DNA of 64,000 nucleotides, taken from positions 1-64,000 of the forward strand of contig CAKTMO010000003.1 in assembly GCA_934573935.1 (NCBI GenBank), given 5' to 3'. Shown here one piece after another: positions 15,249 to 23,632 of this stretch. Origin of the DNA: an uncultured Oscillospiraceae bacterium. GTDB lineage: Bacteria; Bacillota; Clostridia; Oscillospirales; Oscillospiraceae. The position numbers were made by a program, and so were the translations under genes. Positions within the stretch are counted from its first letter, which is position 1. Every line of letters begins with the position of its first letter. The notes beneath the pieces were generated by a model. It saw only the letters and a program-made list of their open reading frames with translations, did no database searches and had not been told where the DNA came from.

Positions 15249-16544
15249 ATGAGTACCGTCATCACGTCCATCGACCCCCGTTCTCCGGCGGAAAAAGCCG
15301 GTGTGGCGGTGGGGGAAAAGCTGCTGCAGATCAACGGCCACCCCATCGTGGACGTGCTGGACTACCGGTTTTACGGCTATGACCCCGAAGCGCGCCTGCT
15401 GCTGGAGAAGGACGGCCATACCCGCACCCTGACTATCCGCAAGGACGAGGGGCTGGATCTGGGGCTGAACTTCAACACCTATCTGATGGACGAGATGCAC
15501 CGCTGCGCCAACCACTGCCTGTTCTGCTTCGTGGATCAGATGCCCCCCCATATGCGGCCGTCCCTGTATATCAAGGACGATGACGAGCGTCTCAGCTTTC
15601 TGCTGGGCAACTACACCACCCTGACCAACCTCAGCGAGCGGGAGGCCCAGCGGATCATCGACCTGCACATCAGCCCCATCAACGTCTCCGTTCACGCCAC
15701 GGACCCGCAGCTGCACTGCACGTTGCTGGGCAATAAGGACGCGGAGCGGTCGCTGGACTATATCCGCCGCTTCTGCGCCGCGGGCATCGTCATGAACGGC
15801 CAGATCGTGGTGTGCCCCGGCTGGAACGACGGGGACGCCCTGCGCCGCACCCTGCGGGATCTGACGGAGTGGCAGTTTTCCAGCTGCTCGCTGGTGCCGG
15901 TGGGCATCACCAAGTATCGGCAGGGCCTTGCCCGACTGCGCCCCGTGGACGGCGAGACCGCGCGGCAGATCATCGCCATTGCCGAGGAATTCGGGCAGGA
16001 GAATCTCCGCCGCTTCGGCACCCGCCGGTTTTTCTGCGCCGACGAGCTGTTCCTGCGGGCGGGCCTGCCGCTGCCGCAGGAGGAGTATTACGAGGGCTAC
16101 CGCCAGATCGAAAACGGCGTGGGCATGCTGCGGTCGCTGGAGCAGGAGTTTTTGTCCGCCATGGATTTTGAGGAGGGGGACGCCGCCCCCAGTCCCTGCA
16201 CCATCGCCACCGGCGTGGCCGCCGCCCCCTTCATGGAGGCGCTGATGGAAAAGGCCCGCGCCCGCTTCCCCAGGCTGGACGTGCGGGTGACTGCCATCGA
16301 GAACGATTTCTTCGGCCGCACCATCGACGTGACGGGCCTGCTGACAGGGCAGGACATCGCCCGCCAGCTGCGGGGCAAAATGGCCGGACGGCGGCTGCTG
16401 CTGACGGTGCACATGCTGCGCCACGGCGAAACGGTATTTCTGGATGATTACACGGTGGACAGGCTGTCCCAGGAGCTGGGCTGCCCCGTCCGCATCGTGG
16501 ACGACGACGGCGGCGCCCTGCTGGACGCGCTGCTGAATGTTTGA
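15249..16544 (+). CDS. DUF512 PDZ-radical SAM protein
   Basis: The 431-residue protein starts with a PDZ-like domain (about residues 1-70, with SPAEKAGVAVGEKLLQING). A radical SAM-like core follows with the cluster motif CANHCLFC (Cys-x3-Cys-x2-Cys), then the DUF512 domain at the C-terminus. The family is widespread in Clostridia and its function is not established. It would bind a [4Fe-4S] cluster and S-adenosylmethionine. As in many Clostridia it sits directly upstream of der, 16 bases apart, which hints at a link to ribosome assembly. Length is normal for the family. Confidence 0.88.
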   Translation: MSTVITSIDPRSPAEKAGVAVGEKLLQINGHPIVDVLDYRFYGYDPEARLLLEKDGHTRTLTIRKDEGLDLGLNFNTYLMDEMHRCANHCLFCFVDQMPPHMRPSLYIKDDDERLSFLLGNYTTLTNLSEREAQRIIDLHISPINVSVHATDPQLHCTLLGNKDAERSLDYIRRFCAAGIVMNGQIVVCPGWNDGDALRRTLRDLTEWQFSSCSLVPVGITKYRQGLARLRPVDGETARQIIAIAEEFGQENLRRFGTRRFFCADELFLRAGLPLPQEEYYEGYRQIENGVGMLRSLEQEFLSAMDFEEGDAAPSPCTIATGVAAAPFMEALMEKARARFPRLDVRVTAIENDFFGRTIDVTGLLTGQDIARQLRGKMAGRRLLLTVHMLRHGETVFLDDYTVDRLSQELGCPVRIVDDDGGALLDALLNV

Positions 16545-16560
16545 GTAGGAGGGAGAGACT

Positions 16561-17889
16561 ATGGCAAAACCTTTGATCGCCATCGTGGGCCGTCCCAACG
16601 TGGGCAAGTCCATGCTGTTCAATAAGCTCATCGGCAAGCGGGTCAGCATCGTGGAGGACACCCCCGGCGTCACCCGTGACCGTATCTACGGTGAAAGCGA
16701 GTGGCTGGGCCACAAGTTCCGTCTGGTGGACACCGGCGGTATCGAGCCCAGCACCGATAATCAGATCTTAGCTTTCATGCGGGAGCAGGCACAGATCGCT
16801 ATCGACAACGCCACGGTGATCGTGTTCGTCACCGATATCAAGACCGGCATGACCGCCGCCGATCAGGAGGTGGCGGGGATGCTGCAGCGCAGCAAAAAGC
16901 CCATTGTGCTGGCCGTCAACAAAATGGACGCCACCGGCACGGTGGATCCGGATTTTTACGAGTTCTATAATCTGGGACTGGGCGACCCCATCGCCGTGTC
17001 CGCCGTCCACGGCCACGGCACCGGCGACCTGCTGGACGAGTGCCTGAAATACTTCCCCCCCGAGGAGGACGAGGAGGACGAGTCCGACGTGATCCAGGTG
17101 GCCATCATCGGCAAGCCCAACGTGGGTAAGTCCAGCCTGACCAACCGCATTCTGGGTCAGCAGCGGGTCATCGTCAGCAACGTGGCGGGCACCACCCGCG
17201 ACGCCATCGACAGCTATTTCGAGAACGCTCAGGGCAAATATAACTTCATCGACACCGCCGGTATGCGGAAAAAGTCCAAGGTGGACGACAATATTGAGAA
17301 ATACAGCGTTCTGCGGGCCACCATGGCCATCGAGCGCAGCGACGTGTGCCTGATCATGATCGACGCCAACGACGGCGTCACCGAGCAGGATACCAAGGTG
17401 GCGGGACTGGCCCACGAGGCGGGCAAGGCCTGCATCATCGTGGTGAACAAGTGGGACGCCGTGGAGAAGGACGACAAGACCATGGACCGCATGCGGGAGG
17501 ATATCCGTCGCGATCTGAGCTTTATGACCTACGCCCCCATCGTGTTCATCTCCGCCCTGACGGGCCAGCGGGTGGAGCGGCTTTTCGCCCTGATCAACTA
17601 CGTCAACGATCAGGCCTCCATGCGCATCACCACCGGCATGCTGAACAGCGTGCTGGCCGACGCCCAGACCCGCGTGCAGCCCCCTACGGACAAGGGCCGC
17701 CGCCTGAAGATCTATTATATGACGCAGGTGGGCGTCAAACCGCCCCACTTCGTGGTGTTCTGCAACGATAAGAAGCTGTTCCACTTCTCCTATCGCCGGT
17801 ATCTGGAGAACCAGATCCGCAGCGTCTTCGGCCTGGAGGGCACCCCTGTGATCATGACCATCCGCCAGAAGGGAGAGGATGAGGGATGA
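16561..17889 (+). CDS. der: Ribosome assembly GTPase Der (EngA)
   Basis: The 442-residue protein has the tandem GTPase layout unique to Der. The first P-loop GRPNVGKS is at residues 10-17 with DTGG as switch II and NKMD as G4. The second P-loop GKPNVGKS is at residues 184-191 with DTAG and NKWD. A C-terminal KH-like domain (RRLKIYYMTQVGVKPPHFVV) completes it. Der is essential for maturation of the 50S ribosomal subunit. Its TGA overlaps the ATG of plsY. Confidence 0.97.
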   Translation: MAKPLIAIVGRPNVGKSMLFNKLIGKRVSIVEDTPGVTRDRIYGESEWLGHKFRLVDTGGIEPSTDNQILAFMREQAQIAIDNATVIVFVTDIKTGMTAADQEVAGMLQRSKKPIVLAVNKMDATGTVDPDFYEFYNLGLGDPIAVSAVHGHGTGDLLDECLKYFPPEEDEEDESDVIQVAIIGKPNVGKSSLTNRILGQQRVIVSNVAGTTRDAIDSYFENAQGKYNFIDTAGMRKKSKVDDNIEKYSVLRATMAIERSDVCLIMIDANDGVTEQDTKVAGLAHEAGKACIIVVNKWDAVEKDDKTMDRMREDIRRDLSFMTYAPIVFISALTGQRVERLFALINYVNDQASMRITTGMLNSVLADAQTRVQPPTDKGRRLKIYYMTQVGVKPPHFVVFCNDKKLFHFSYRRYLENQIRSVFGLEGTPVIMTIRQKGEDEG

Positions 17890-18560
17890 ACACCGGCTTT
17901 GCAGGGGCAAAGGACGGCTTTGTGATGTTTGCCTATCTGACGGCGGCTATCGTGGTGCTGGTGGGCTATCTGCTGGGCTGCTTCAACGGCTCGGTGATGG
18001 TGTCCCATTTCGTCATCAAGGACGACGTCCGCACCCACGGCAGCGGCAACGCGGGATTGACCAATTTCTACCGCACCTACGGCGCCAAATACGCCCTGGG
18101 CGTCATCGCCCTGGACATGGGCAAGACCGTGGTGGCCTGCCTGATCGGCGGCTTTCTGATGGACTTCGCCGCCGGAGACTGGACGCTGGGCCTGCTGCTG
18201 TCCGGCCTGGGGTGCGAGCTGGGGCACATGTTCCCCGCCTTTTACGGCTTCAAGGGCGGCAAGGGCATCCTGTGCGGCGGCGTGCTGGCGTGGATGCTGG
18301 GCTGGAAAGTGGGACTGGTGGCCTGGGGCCTGTTCGTGGCCCTGTGGCTGCTGACGAAATACGTGTCCCTGGGCTCTCTGGCCGCCGGCGTCAGCCTGGT
18401 GGTGTCCGTGTTTTTGTTCTATGACCACAATTTCCTGTATACCGCGCTGGCCCTGGCCATCTCCGCATTGGTGGTGTGGTGCCACCGCGAGAATATCGGC
18501 CGATTGCTGAACGGCACGGAGCGGAAGTTCCAATGGCACTCCGGCCCGCCGAAGGAGTAA
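17886..18560 (+). CDS. plsY: Glycerol-3-phosphate acyltransferase PlsY
   Basis: This 224-residue membrane protein carries the PlsY signatures GSGNAGLTNFYRTYG, GHMFPAFYGFKGGKGI and HREN near the C-terminus. It transfers an acyl group from acyl-phosphate to glycerol 3-phosphate, the first step of phospholipid synthesis. Several transmembrane segments are visible. The ATG overlaps the der stop (ATGA), so it is translationally coupled to der. Confidence 0.95.
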   Translation: MNTGFAGAKDGFVMFAYLTAAIVVLVGYLLGCFNGSVMVSHFVIKDDVRTHGSGNAGLTNFYRTYGAKYALGVIALDMGKTVVACLIGGFLMDFAAGDWTLGLLLSGLGCELGHMFPAFYGFKGGKGILCGGVLAWMLGWKVGLVAWGLFVALWLLTKYVSLGSLAAGVSLVVSVFLFYDHNFLYTALALAISALVVWCHRENIGRLLNGTERKFQWHSGPPKE

Positions 18561-18587
18561 ATGAATGATACTGTGACGACGGCCGCA

Positions 18588-18736
18588 CCAAAGGCCCCCT
18601 TGTGTAAAGGGGGCTGTCACCGAAGGTGACTGGGGGATTGTTCGATCATCGACAATCCCTCCGGCGCTCCACGCCACCTCAGCCTTGCACACCCCAGTGT
18701 GCGCACTGGGGCGCCTTTGCACAAGGGAGGCTTTGG
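18588..18736. repeat. Palindromic repeat, family 1 (copy A)
   Basis: The element is bounded by inverted ends CCAAAGGCCCCCTTGT and ACAAGGGAGGCTTTGG. It contains the internal phrase GGGGGATTGT/ACAATCCCTCCG shared with copies at 32101, 37125 and 45193. It has no coding capacity and resembles a miniature non-autonomous element. It lies between plsY and the DMT transporter gene. Confidence 0.75.
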
Positions 18737-18795
18737 TCAGGTACGCCGCACCCGACAATATTCCATATATTCCACATACAGAAAGGAAGCTTCCC

Positions 18796-19761
18796 ATGAA
18801 ACACAACCAAGTCCGCCAGGTGATTTTCCCCATTCTGGCCGCCCTGATCTGGGGCACCGCCTTTGTGGCGCAGGATCTGTGCGCCGATGTGATCGACACC
18901 TTTACCTTCAACGCCGTCCGCTCCTATATCGCGGTGCTGGTGCTGCTGGTGATCATCGCCATTTTCAACGCCGTCAACAAGGATAAGCCCAGCCTGACCA
19001 AGATCCAGCGCAAGGCGGCCAACCGCCAGATGTGGATCGGCGGCTTCTGCTGCGGCACGGCGCTGGCCATTGCCTCCAACTTCCAGCAGGCGGGCATCGC
19101 CGCCGGTACCGACGCCGGTAAGGCCGGTTTCATCACCGCCCTGTACGTGGTGCTGGTGCCGCTGTTCGGCCTGTTCTTCAAGCGGAAGGTGAACCTGGCC
19201 ACCTGGATCGCCGTGGTGCTGTCGGTGATCGCCCTGTACCTGCTGTGCATCAAGGGCGACTTTACCCTGGCCCCGGGCGACCTGCTGGTGCTGGTGTGCG
19301 CCGTGTGCTTCGCCATCCACATTCTGGTCATCGACCACTTTACCGCCACGGTGGACGGCATGAAGCTCTCCTGCGTCCAGTTTCTTGTGGCGGCGGTGTG
19401 GGCCACCATCGCCAAAGTGGTGTGCGTGTTGCTGGGCATGAACGGCACCGGCGACGTGTCCTCTGTCACCTCCATTTTCGCCGTGCCGGACTGGAGCGCC
19501 ATTCTGGCCTGCGCCCTGCCTATTCTGTACGTGGGCGTGTTCTCCTCCGGCGTGGGCTATACCCTGCAGATCCTGGCCCAGAAGGATTCCAACCCCACCG
19601 TGGTCACCATTCTGCTGAGTCTGGAGAGCGTGTTTGCCGTCATCTCCGGCGCCATCATCCTGCACCAGCAGATGACCATCCGCGAGTACATCGGCTGCGT
19701 TATCATGTTCGCCGCCGTCATCCTGGCCCAGATCCAGTTCCCCGAAAAGCAGAAGGCCTGA
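18796..19761 (+). CDS. DMT-superfamily (EamA) transporter
   Basis: The 321-residue protein has about ten membrane segments arranged as two EamA repeats. It begins with the typical FPILAALIWGTAFVAQDLCA helix and ends with IREYIGCVIMFAAVILAQIQ. Such proteins export or import small metabolites such as amino acids or nucleotide derivatives, but the substrate cannot be assigned. The ATG at 18796 has GAAAGGAAG upstream. The gene has its own terminator. Confidence 0.85.
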   Translation: MKHNQVRQVIFPILAALIWGTAFVAQDLCADVIDTFTFNAVRSYIAVLVLLVIIAIFNAVNKDKPSLTKIQRKAANRQMWIGGFCCGTALAIASNFQQAGIAAGTDAGKAGFITALYVVLVPLFGLFFKRKVNLATWIAVVLSVIALYLLCIKGDFTLAPGDLLVLVCAVCFAIHILVIDHFTATVDGMKLSCVQFLVAAVWATIAKVVCVLLGMNGTGDVSSVTSIFAVPDWSAILACALPILYVGVFSSGVGYTLQILAQKDSNPTVVTILLSLESVFAVISGAIILHQQMTIREYIGCVIMFAAVILAQIQFPEKQKA

Positions 19762-19774
19762 TAAAAGCAAAAAG

Positions 19775-19803
19775 AACGCCGCCCCGCACGGGGCGGCGTT
19801 TTT
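19775..19803. terminator. Bidirectional terminator between DMT gene and alr
   Basis: The 11-bp stem AACGCCGCCCC/GGGGCGGCGTT, with A-rich and T-rich flanks, sits between two converging genes. Confidence 0.85.
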
Positions 19804-19878
19804 GCCTTTCCGCATAGCTGCGGGGCGGCCGGGCGGCTGCTTCGCGGGGGCAAAGGGCCTTCTCCGCGCCGCGTTCCG

Positions 19879-21048
19879 TCACATCCGCAGCAGCAGCTCT
19901 TTTTCGATCACCCTGCCGTCCTTCAGATACACCCGCGGCACCCGCTTGCTGACGGCGCAGGTCAGCTCATAGGGGATGGTGCCCGCCAGCGCCGCCAGAT
20001 CATCCACACTGGCGCGCCGTCCAAATACCTCCACCTCGTCCCCCACCTGCACGCGGGGCAGGTCGGTCAGGTCGATCATGGACATATCCATGCAGATGCG
20101 TCCCCGCTGAGGGGCGGGGCCGTCCGCCGTCATCATGGCGCAGCGGTCCGACAGCACGCGGAAGAACCCGTCGGCGTAGCCGTAGGGCACCACGCCCATC
20201 CGCGTGGTGCGCTCCGTGGTGAACAGCCGCCCGTAGCTGATGTCCGTTCCCGCGGCATAGGTCTTGATGGTGCTGACGGTGGTTTTCAGCGTCATCACCG
20301 GCGTCAGACCCAGCGCTTTGGCCGCCGCTGTGCAGCCGTACAGCAGGATCCCAGGCCGCGCCATGTCCCAATACGTCTCCGGATAGGCCGCCACCGCGCC
20401 GGAGTTGGCGCAGTGCCGCAGGGCGAAGGGCCGCCCCAGCCGCTGCTCCGCCGCCGCCACCACCCGCCGGAACAGGTCGAACTGCGCCAGAGTGTAGGCG
20501 CGGCTGTCCGCGTCCGGTTCGTCGGCCACGGCGAAGTGGGTAAAGATGCCCTCCGCCTCCAGCCCCGGCAGCCGGCAGGCCTGACAGATGCCCGTCACGC
20601 CGGTGTCAAACAGGTCGCCGCCGCACAGATAGCCCAGGCGGGACATGCCGGTGTCCACCTTGATGTGTACCTTCAGCGTGCCGCCGCAGCGCACCGCCTC
20701 GGCGCTGTATTCCTCCGCCTTGGCGGCGCAGGACACCGCCTGGGTAATGTGCAGGTCGATCAGGTTCTTCACCTGCTCCCGCGGCGTGTGGCCCAGGATC
20801 AGGATGGGCATGGTGATGCCGTTGTGCCGCAGCTCCATGGCCTCGTCCATGCTGGACACCGCCAGATAGTCGGCCCCCAGCGCCTCCAGCGTCCGCGACA
20901 CCTGAATGGCCCCGTGGCCGTAGCCGTCGGCCTTCACCACTCCCAAGAATTTCACGCCCGCGCCCATATGGCGGCGCAGGGTGTGATAGTTGTGCTCCAG
21001 CGCGTCCAGGTCGATCTCGGCCCACGTTCTCCGCAGTGTAGATTCCAT
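19879..21048 (-). CDS. alr: Alanine racemase
   Basis: The 389-residue PLP enzyme has the cofactor-binding lysine (K39) in VVKADGYGHG and the second catalytic base Tyr in the GVVPYGYADGFFR region. VDTGMSRLGY and GRICMDMSMIDLTD are also present. It converts L-alanine to D-alanine for peptidoglycan and has the usual length. The gene is followed upstream on the same strand by a lipoprotein gene and nnrD. The alr/nnrD neighbourhood is common in Firmicutes. Confidence 0.96.
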   Translation of the reverse strand: MESTLRRTWAEIDLDALEHNYHTLRRHMGAGVKFLGVVKADGYGHGAIQVSRTLEALGADYLAVSSMDEAMELRHNGITMPILILGHTPREQVKNLIDLHITQAVSCAAKAEEYSAEAVRCGGTLKVHIKVDTGMSRLGYLCGGDLFDTGVTGICQACRLPGLEAEGIFTHFAVADEPDADSRAYTLAQFDLFRRVVAAAEQRLGRPFALRHCANSGAVAAYPETYWDMARPGILLYGCTAAAKALGLTPVMTLKTTVSTIKTYAAGTDISYGRLFTTERTTRMGVVPYGYADGFFRVLSDRCAMMTADGPAPQRGRICMDMSMIDLTDLPRVQVGDEVEVFGRRASVDDLAALAGTIPYELTCAVSKRVPRVYLKDGRVIEKELLLRM

Positions 21049-21069
21049 CTGTATTTCCTCCTTGCCAGG

Positions 21070-21642
21070 TCAATTGTCTTGTAGTGTGCAGGAAAAGGCC
21101 AGCAGCTCCACCGATACCACCACCGTGCCCTCCATGGCCAACTCCGCGTAGCGGGGCAGCAGCGTTTCCGTCTCCAGCCACGCCGTACACGTCAGCGGCG
21201 TGTCTCCCAGCGCGGCGTCCAGCGTCAGGCGGTAGCAGTCCGTGTCCCCCAGCGTTTCGCGGCCCTGCTCCAGCAGATAGCCGCTGCCCAGGGCCCGCAG
21301 CAGATAGGGCAGGGCGTTCACCGGCCCCGGCAGCCCGCCGCTGCCTGCCGACAGCACCGCCCCGTCGTAGCCGATGGTCAGCCCGTCGCCGGACACCGTG
21401 GCCGTGATGCCCGCCACCGTCTCCGGTGCGGTGACCGTCACGGTGGAACTCTCCGGCGTATAGTCGCACCGCAGTGTGAAGCTGCGGTCCTCCTGTCCCG
21501 TGTGGAAAGTGACCTCCGCCTCCATCTGGGCGGCTGCCACCCGTGCGTACTGGGCCTGAATGTCAGCCCCGCCGTTTCCCTTGCTGCCGCACCCGCTGCA
21601 CATCAGCAGCAGACACAGCGGCAGAATCCAAAACCGTTTCAT
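21070..21642 (-). CDS. Putative lipoprotein of unknown function
   Basis: The 190-residue protein starts with a lipoprotein signal (ILPLCLLLMCSGCGSKG) whose lipidated Cys is at residue 18. The remainder is a beta-rich domain with paired phrases such as EVTFHTGQEDRSFTLRCDYT and CTAWLETETLLPRYAELAME. This is similar to LolA/LppX-like folds that shield hydrophobic ligands, a resemblance that is only suggestive. It lies between nnrD and alr in one minus-strand run. Confidence 0.7.
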   Translation of the reverse strand: MKRFWILPLCLLLMCSGCGSKGNGGADIQAQYARVAAAQMEAEVTFHTGQEDRSFTLRCDYTPESSTVTVTAPETVAGITATVSGDGLTIGYDGAVLSAGSGGLPGPVNALPYLLRALGSGYLLEQGRETLGDTDCYRLTLDAALGDTPLTCTAWLETETLLPRYAELAMEGTVVVSVELLAFSCTLQDN

Positions 21643-21682
21643 TCCGCGTTCCTCCCGAAAATGTGATCCGGAAGGCTTTCCG

Positions 21683-22540
21683 TTATCCCTCTGTCTCTTT
21701 GAAGGCCTGGGGCAGCCGCGCCAGCAGATCGGCGGGGGCCATGCCCCGCTGGCCCAGCTCCGCCGCCGCCAGATCCCCCGCCAGTCCGTGGCAGTACACC
21801 GCGGCGCGGCAGGCGTCGAAGGGGTCCATCCCCTGGCCCAGCAGGCTGACCACCATACCGGCCAGGATGTCCCCGCTGCCGCCCTTGGCCATGCCGCTGT
21901 TGCCGGTGGTGTTCACCGCCAGCCGTCCGTCCGGCGCCGCCACGATGGTGCGGTGGCCCTTCAGGATCAGATACACGCCCCAGCGGGCGGCGTAGGCCCG
22001 CGCCCCGCTCTCGCGGCCGCGGCTCAGGTCGCCGCCGGCGCGGAAGAACTCCCCCTCGTGGGGCGTCATCACCGTGACTTTGTCCTGGCGGCGCTTTATT
22101 TCAGGTATATGCGCCTCGAAGGCATTTATGCCGTCGGCGTCCAGTACCAGCGGCTTTTCCAGATCCAGCAGCCGCCGCACCAGGGCGTCGCTCTCCCCGC
22201 TGCGGCCCAGGCCGCAGCCCAGCAATACCGCGTCGCAGTTCGCCGCCCGTTGGCGGATGGCCGCCTCCGCCGCCAGCGCCAGCTTTCCCTGCTGGGCGGG
22301 CAGGGGGAAGGGCATGGCGCTGCTGCATTTCACCGCCGCGATGGGCCAGATGTCCTCCGGCACCCCCAAATACACCAGTCCGCTGCCACTGCGCACGGCG
22401 GCGGATGCCGCCAGCACCGGCGCGCCGGTGTAGCCCACCGCGCCGCACAGGCATAAGACCTTGCCGAAGGTGCCTTTGTGCCCCTCCGGATCCCGTGGGG
22501 GCAGCAGCCCCCTGACCATCTGGCGCGTGATCTCCTCCAT
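21683..22540 (-). CDS. nnrD: ADP-dependent NAD(P)H-hydrate dehydratase
   Basis: The 285-residue ribokinase-like protein has the NnrD signatures LDADGIN, MTPHEGEF, NTTGNSGMAKGGSGD and DILAGM. It dehydrates damaged NADH or NADPH hydrates using ADP. The usual N-terminal epimerase domain (NnrE) is absent, so this is the stand-alone dehydratase. The ATG at 22540 has AAGGAGG upstream. Running towards alr it heads a three-gene minus-strand operon. Confidence 0.9.
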   Translation of the reverse strand: MEEITRQMVRGLLPPRDPEGHKGTFGKVLCLCGAVGYTGAPVLAASAAVRSGSGLVYLGVPEDIWPIAAVKCSSAMPFPLPAQQGKLALAAEAAIRQRAANCDAVLLGCGLGRSGESDALVRRLLDLEKPLVLDADGINAFEAHIPEIKRRQDKVTVMTPHEGEFFRAGGDLSRGRESGARAYAARWGVYLILKGHRTIVAAPDGRLAVNTTGNSGMAKGGSGDILAGMVVSLLGQGMDPFDACRAAVYCHGLAGDLAAAELGQRGMAPADLLARLPQAFKETEG

Positions 22541-22656
22541 GGCGCAGCCTCCTTTTCGAATTGACCCTATTATACCACCCCTGTCAACCGATCCACAGGA
22601 AACCATCCGGCGGAAAACAGTGGAAAATGGGGGTTCCTTTTTGGCCGGAGATGAGC

Positions 22657-22662
22657 TATAAT
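22657..22662 (+). promoter_or_regulatory. -10 box before the kamB-like gene
   Basis: A perfect TATAAT lies about 38 bases before the start codon. No good -35 box is seen at the normal spacing. Confidence 0.45.
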
Positions 22663-22699
22663 AAACAATTGAATGACTACACTCCGAAGGAGCACCGAT

Positions 22700-23632
22700 A
22701 TGAAAGAACAGCTTTTGCGGCAGCTGCACAGCGTCAGGACCATGTCCATCGTGGGCATGTGCAAAAATGCCGGAAAGACCACCATGCTCAACTGGCTGCT
22801 GGAGCAGGGAAGGCTGCAGGGTACCCTGGGCCTGACCTCCATCGGCCGCGACGGCGAATCCACCGACATCGTCACCGGCACGGAAAAGCCCGGCATCTTC
22901 GTACGGGAGGGCACCCTGATCGCCACCGCCCAGGACATGCTGCGGCTGGGGGACGTTACCAAGGAGATCCTGATGACCACCGGCATCCCCACGCCCTTGG
23001 GCGAGGTGGTCATCCTCCGCGCCCGCAGCGCCGGATACGTCCAGCTGGCCGGGCCCTCCATCACCACCCAGCTGAAAACCGTCTCCCAGGCATTTTTTGA
23101 GTTGGGGGCCGACATCTCCATCATCGACGGCGCTCTGGGCCGCAAAAGCCTGGGCGCCCGCGCCGTGGCCGAGGGCGTCATCCTCTGCACCGGCGCCAGC
23201 TACGACATGAATATGGACAAGGTGGTGGCCGACACCGCCCACATCTACCACCTGATGAATCTGCCCAAGGCGGACACCCTGCCGCCGGAGGCGGTCGAGG
23301 GGCTGGAGAAGTGCTGGCGCGACCACGGCGCGGCCCTGGTTACCGGCGCGCTGACCGACAGCATGGTGCTGCCCCTGCTGCGCAGCGGCGTGCTGCGCAA
23401 CGGCCGCCTGGTGGTAAAGGACCCCAGCAAGGTGCTGCTGAAGCCCGACACCCTGGATAAGCTGGCCACCCGCAGCGTCACGCTGGAGACGGAGGAGGCC
23501 GCCCGTACCCTGTGCGTCACCGTCAACCCCGTCTCGGCCTACGGCTGGCGCTTCGACAAGGACGCCTTTATGGCCGCCATGACCGCCGCCGTGGACGCGC
23601 CGGTCATCAATGTGAAGGAGGAACTGCTATGA
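22700..23632 (+). CDS. KamB-like P-loop protein (aminomutase reactivase subunit candidate)
   Basis: The 310-residue protein has a Walker A-like loop GMCKNAGKTT at residues 19-28. It continues with TSIGRDGESTD and DISIIDGALGRKSLGARAV, a layout I associate with KamB, the partner of a MutS-like ATPase in lysine 5,6-aminomutase reactivation. The gene overlaps the following MutS-like gene by ATGA, as expected for such a pair. Reactivases exchange damaged adenosylcobalamin on aminomutases. No aminomutase gene is near, so the target may be elsewhere. The family call is from memory of motif and context and is not certain. Confidence 0.6.
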   Translation: MKEQLLRQLHSVRTMSIVGMCKNAGKTTMLNWLLEQGRLQGTLGLTSIGRDGESTDIVTGTEKPGIFVREGTLIATAQDMLRLGDVTKEILMTTGIPTPLGEVVILRARSAGYVQLAGPSITTQLKTVSQAFFELGADISIIDGALGRKSLGARAVAEGVILCTGASYDMNMDKVVADTAHIYHLMNLPKADTLPPEAVEGLEKCWRDHGAALVTGALTDSMVLPLLRSGVLRNGRLVVKDPSKVLLKPDTLDKLATRSVTLETEEAARTLCVTVNPVSAYGWRFDKDAFMAAMTAAVDAPVINVKEELL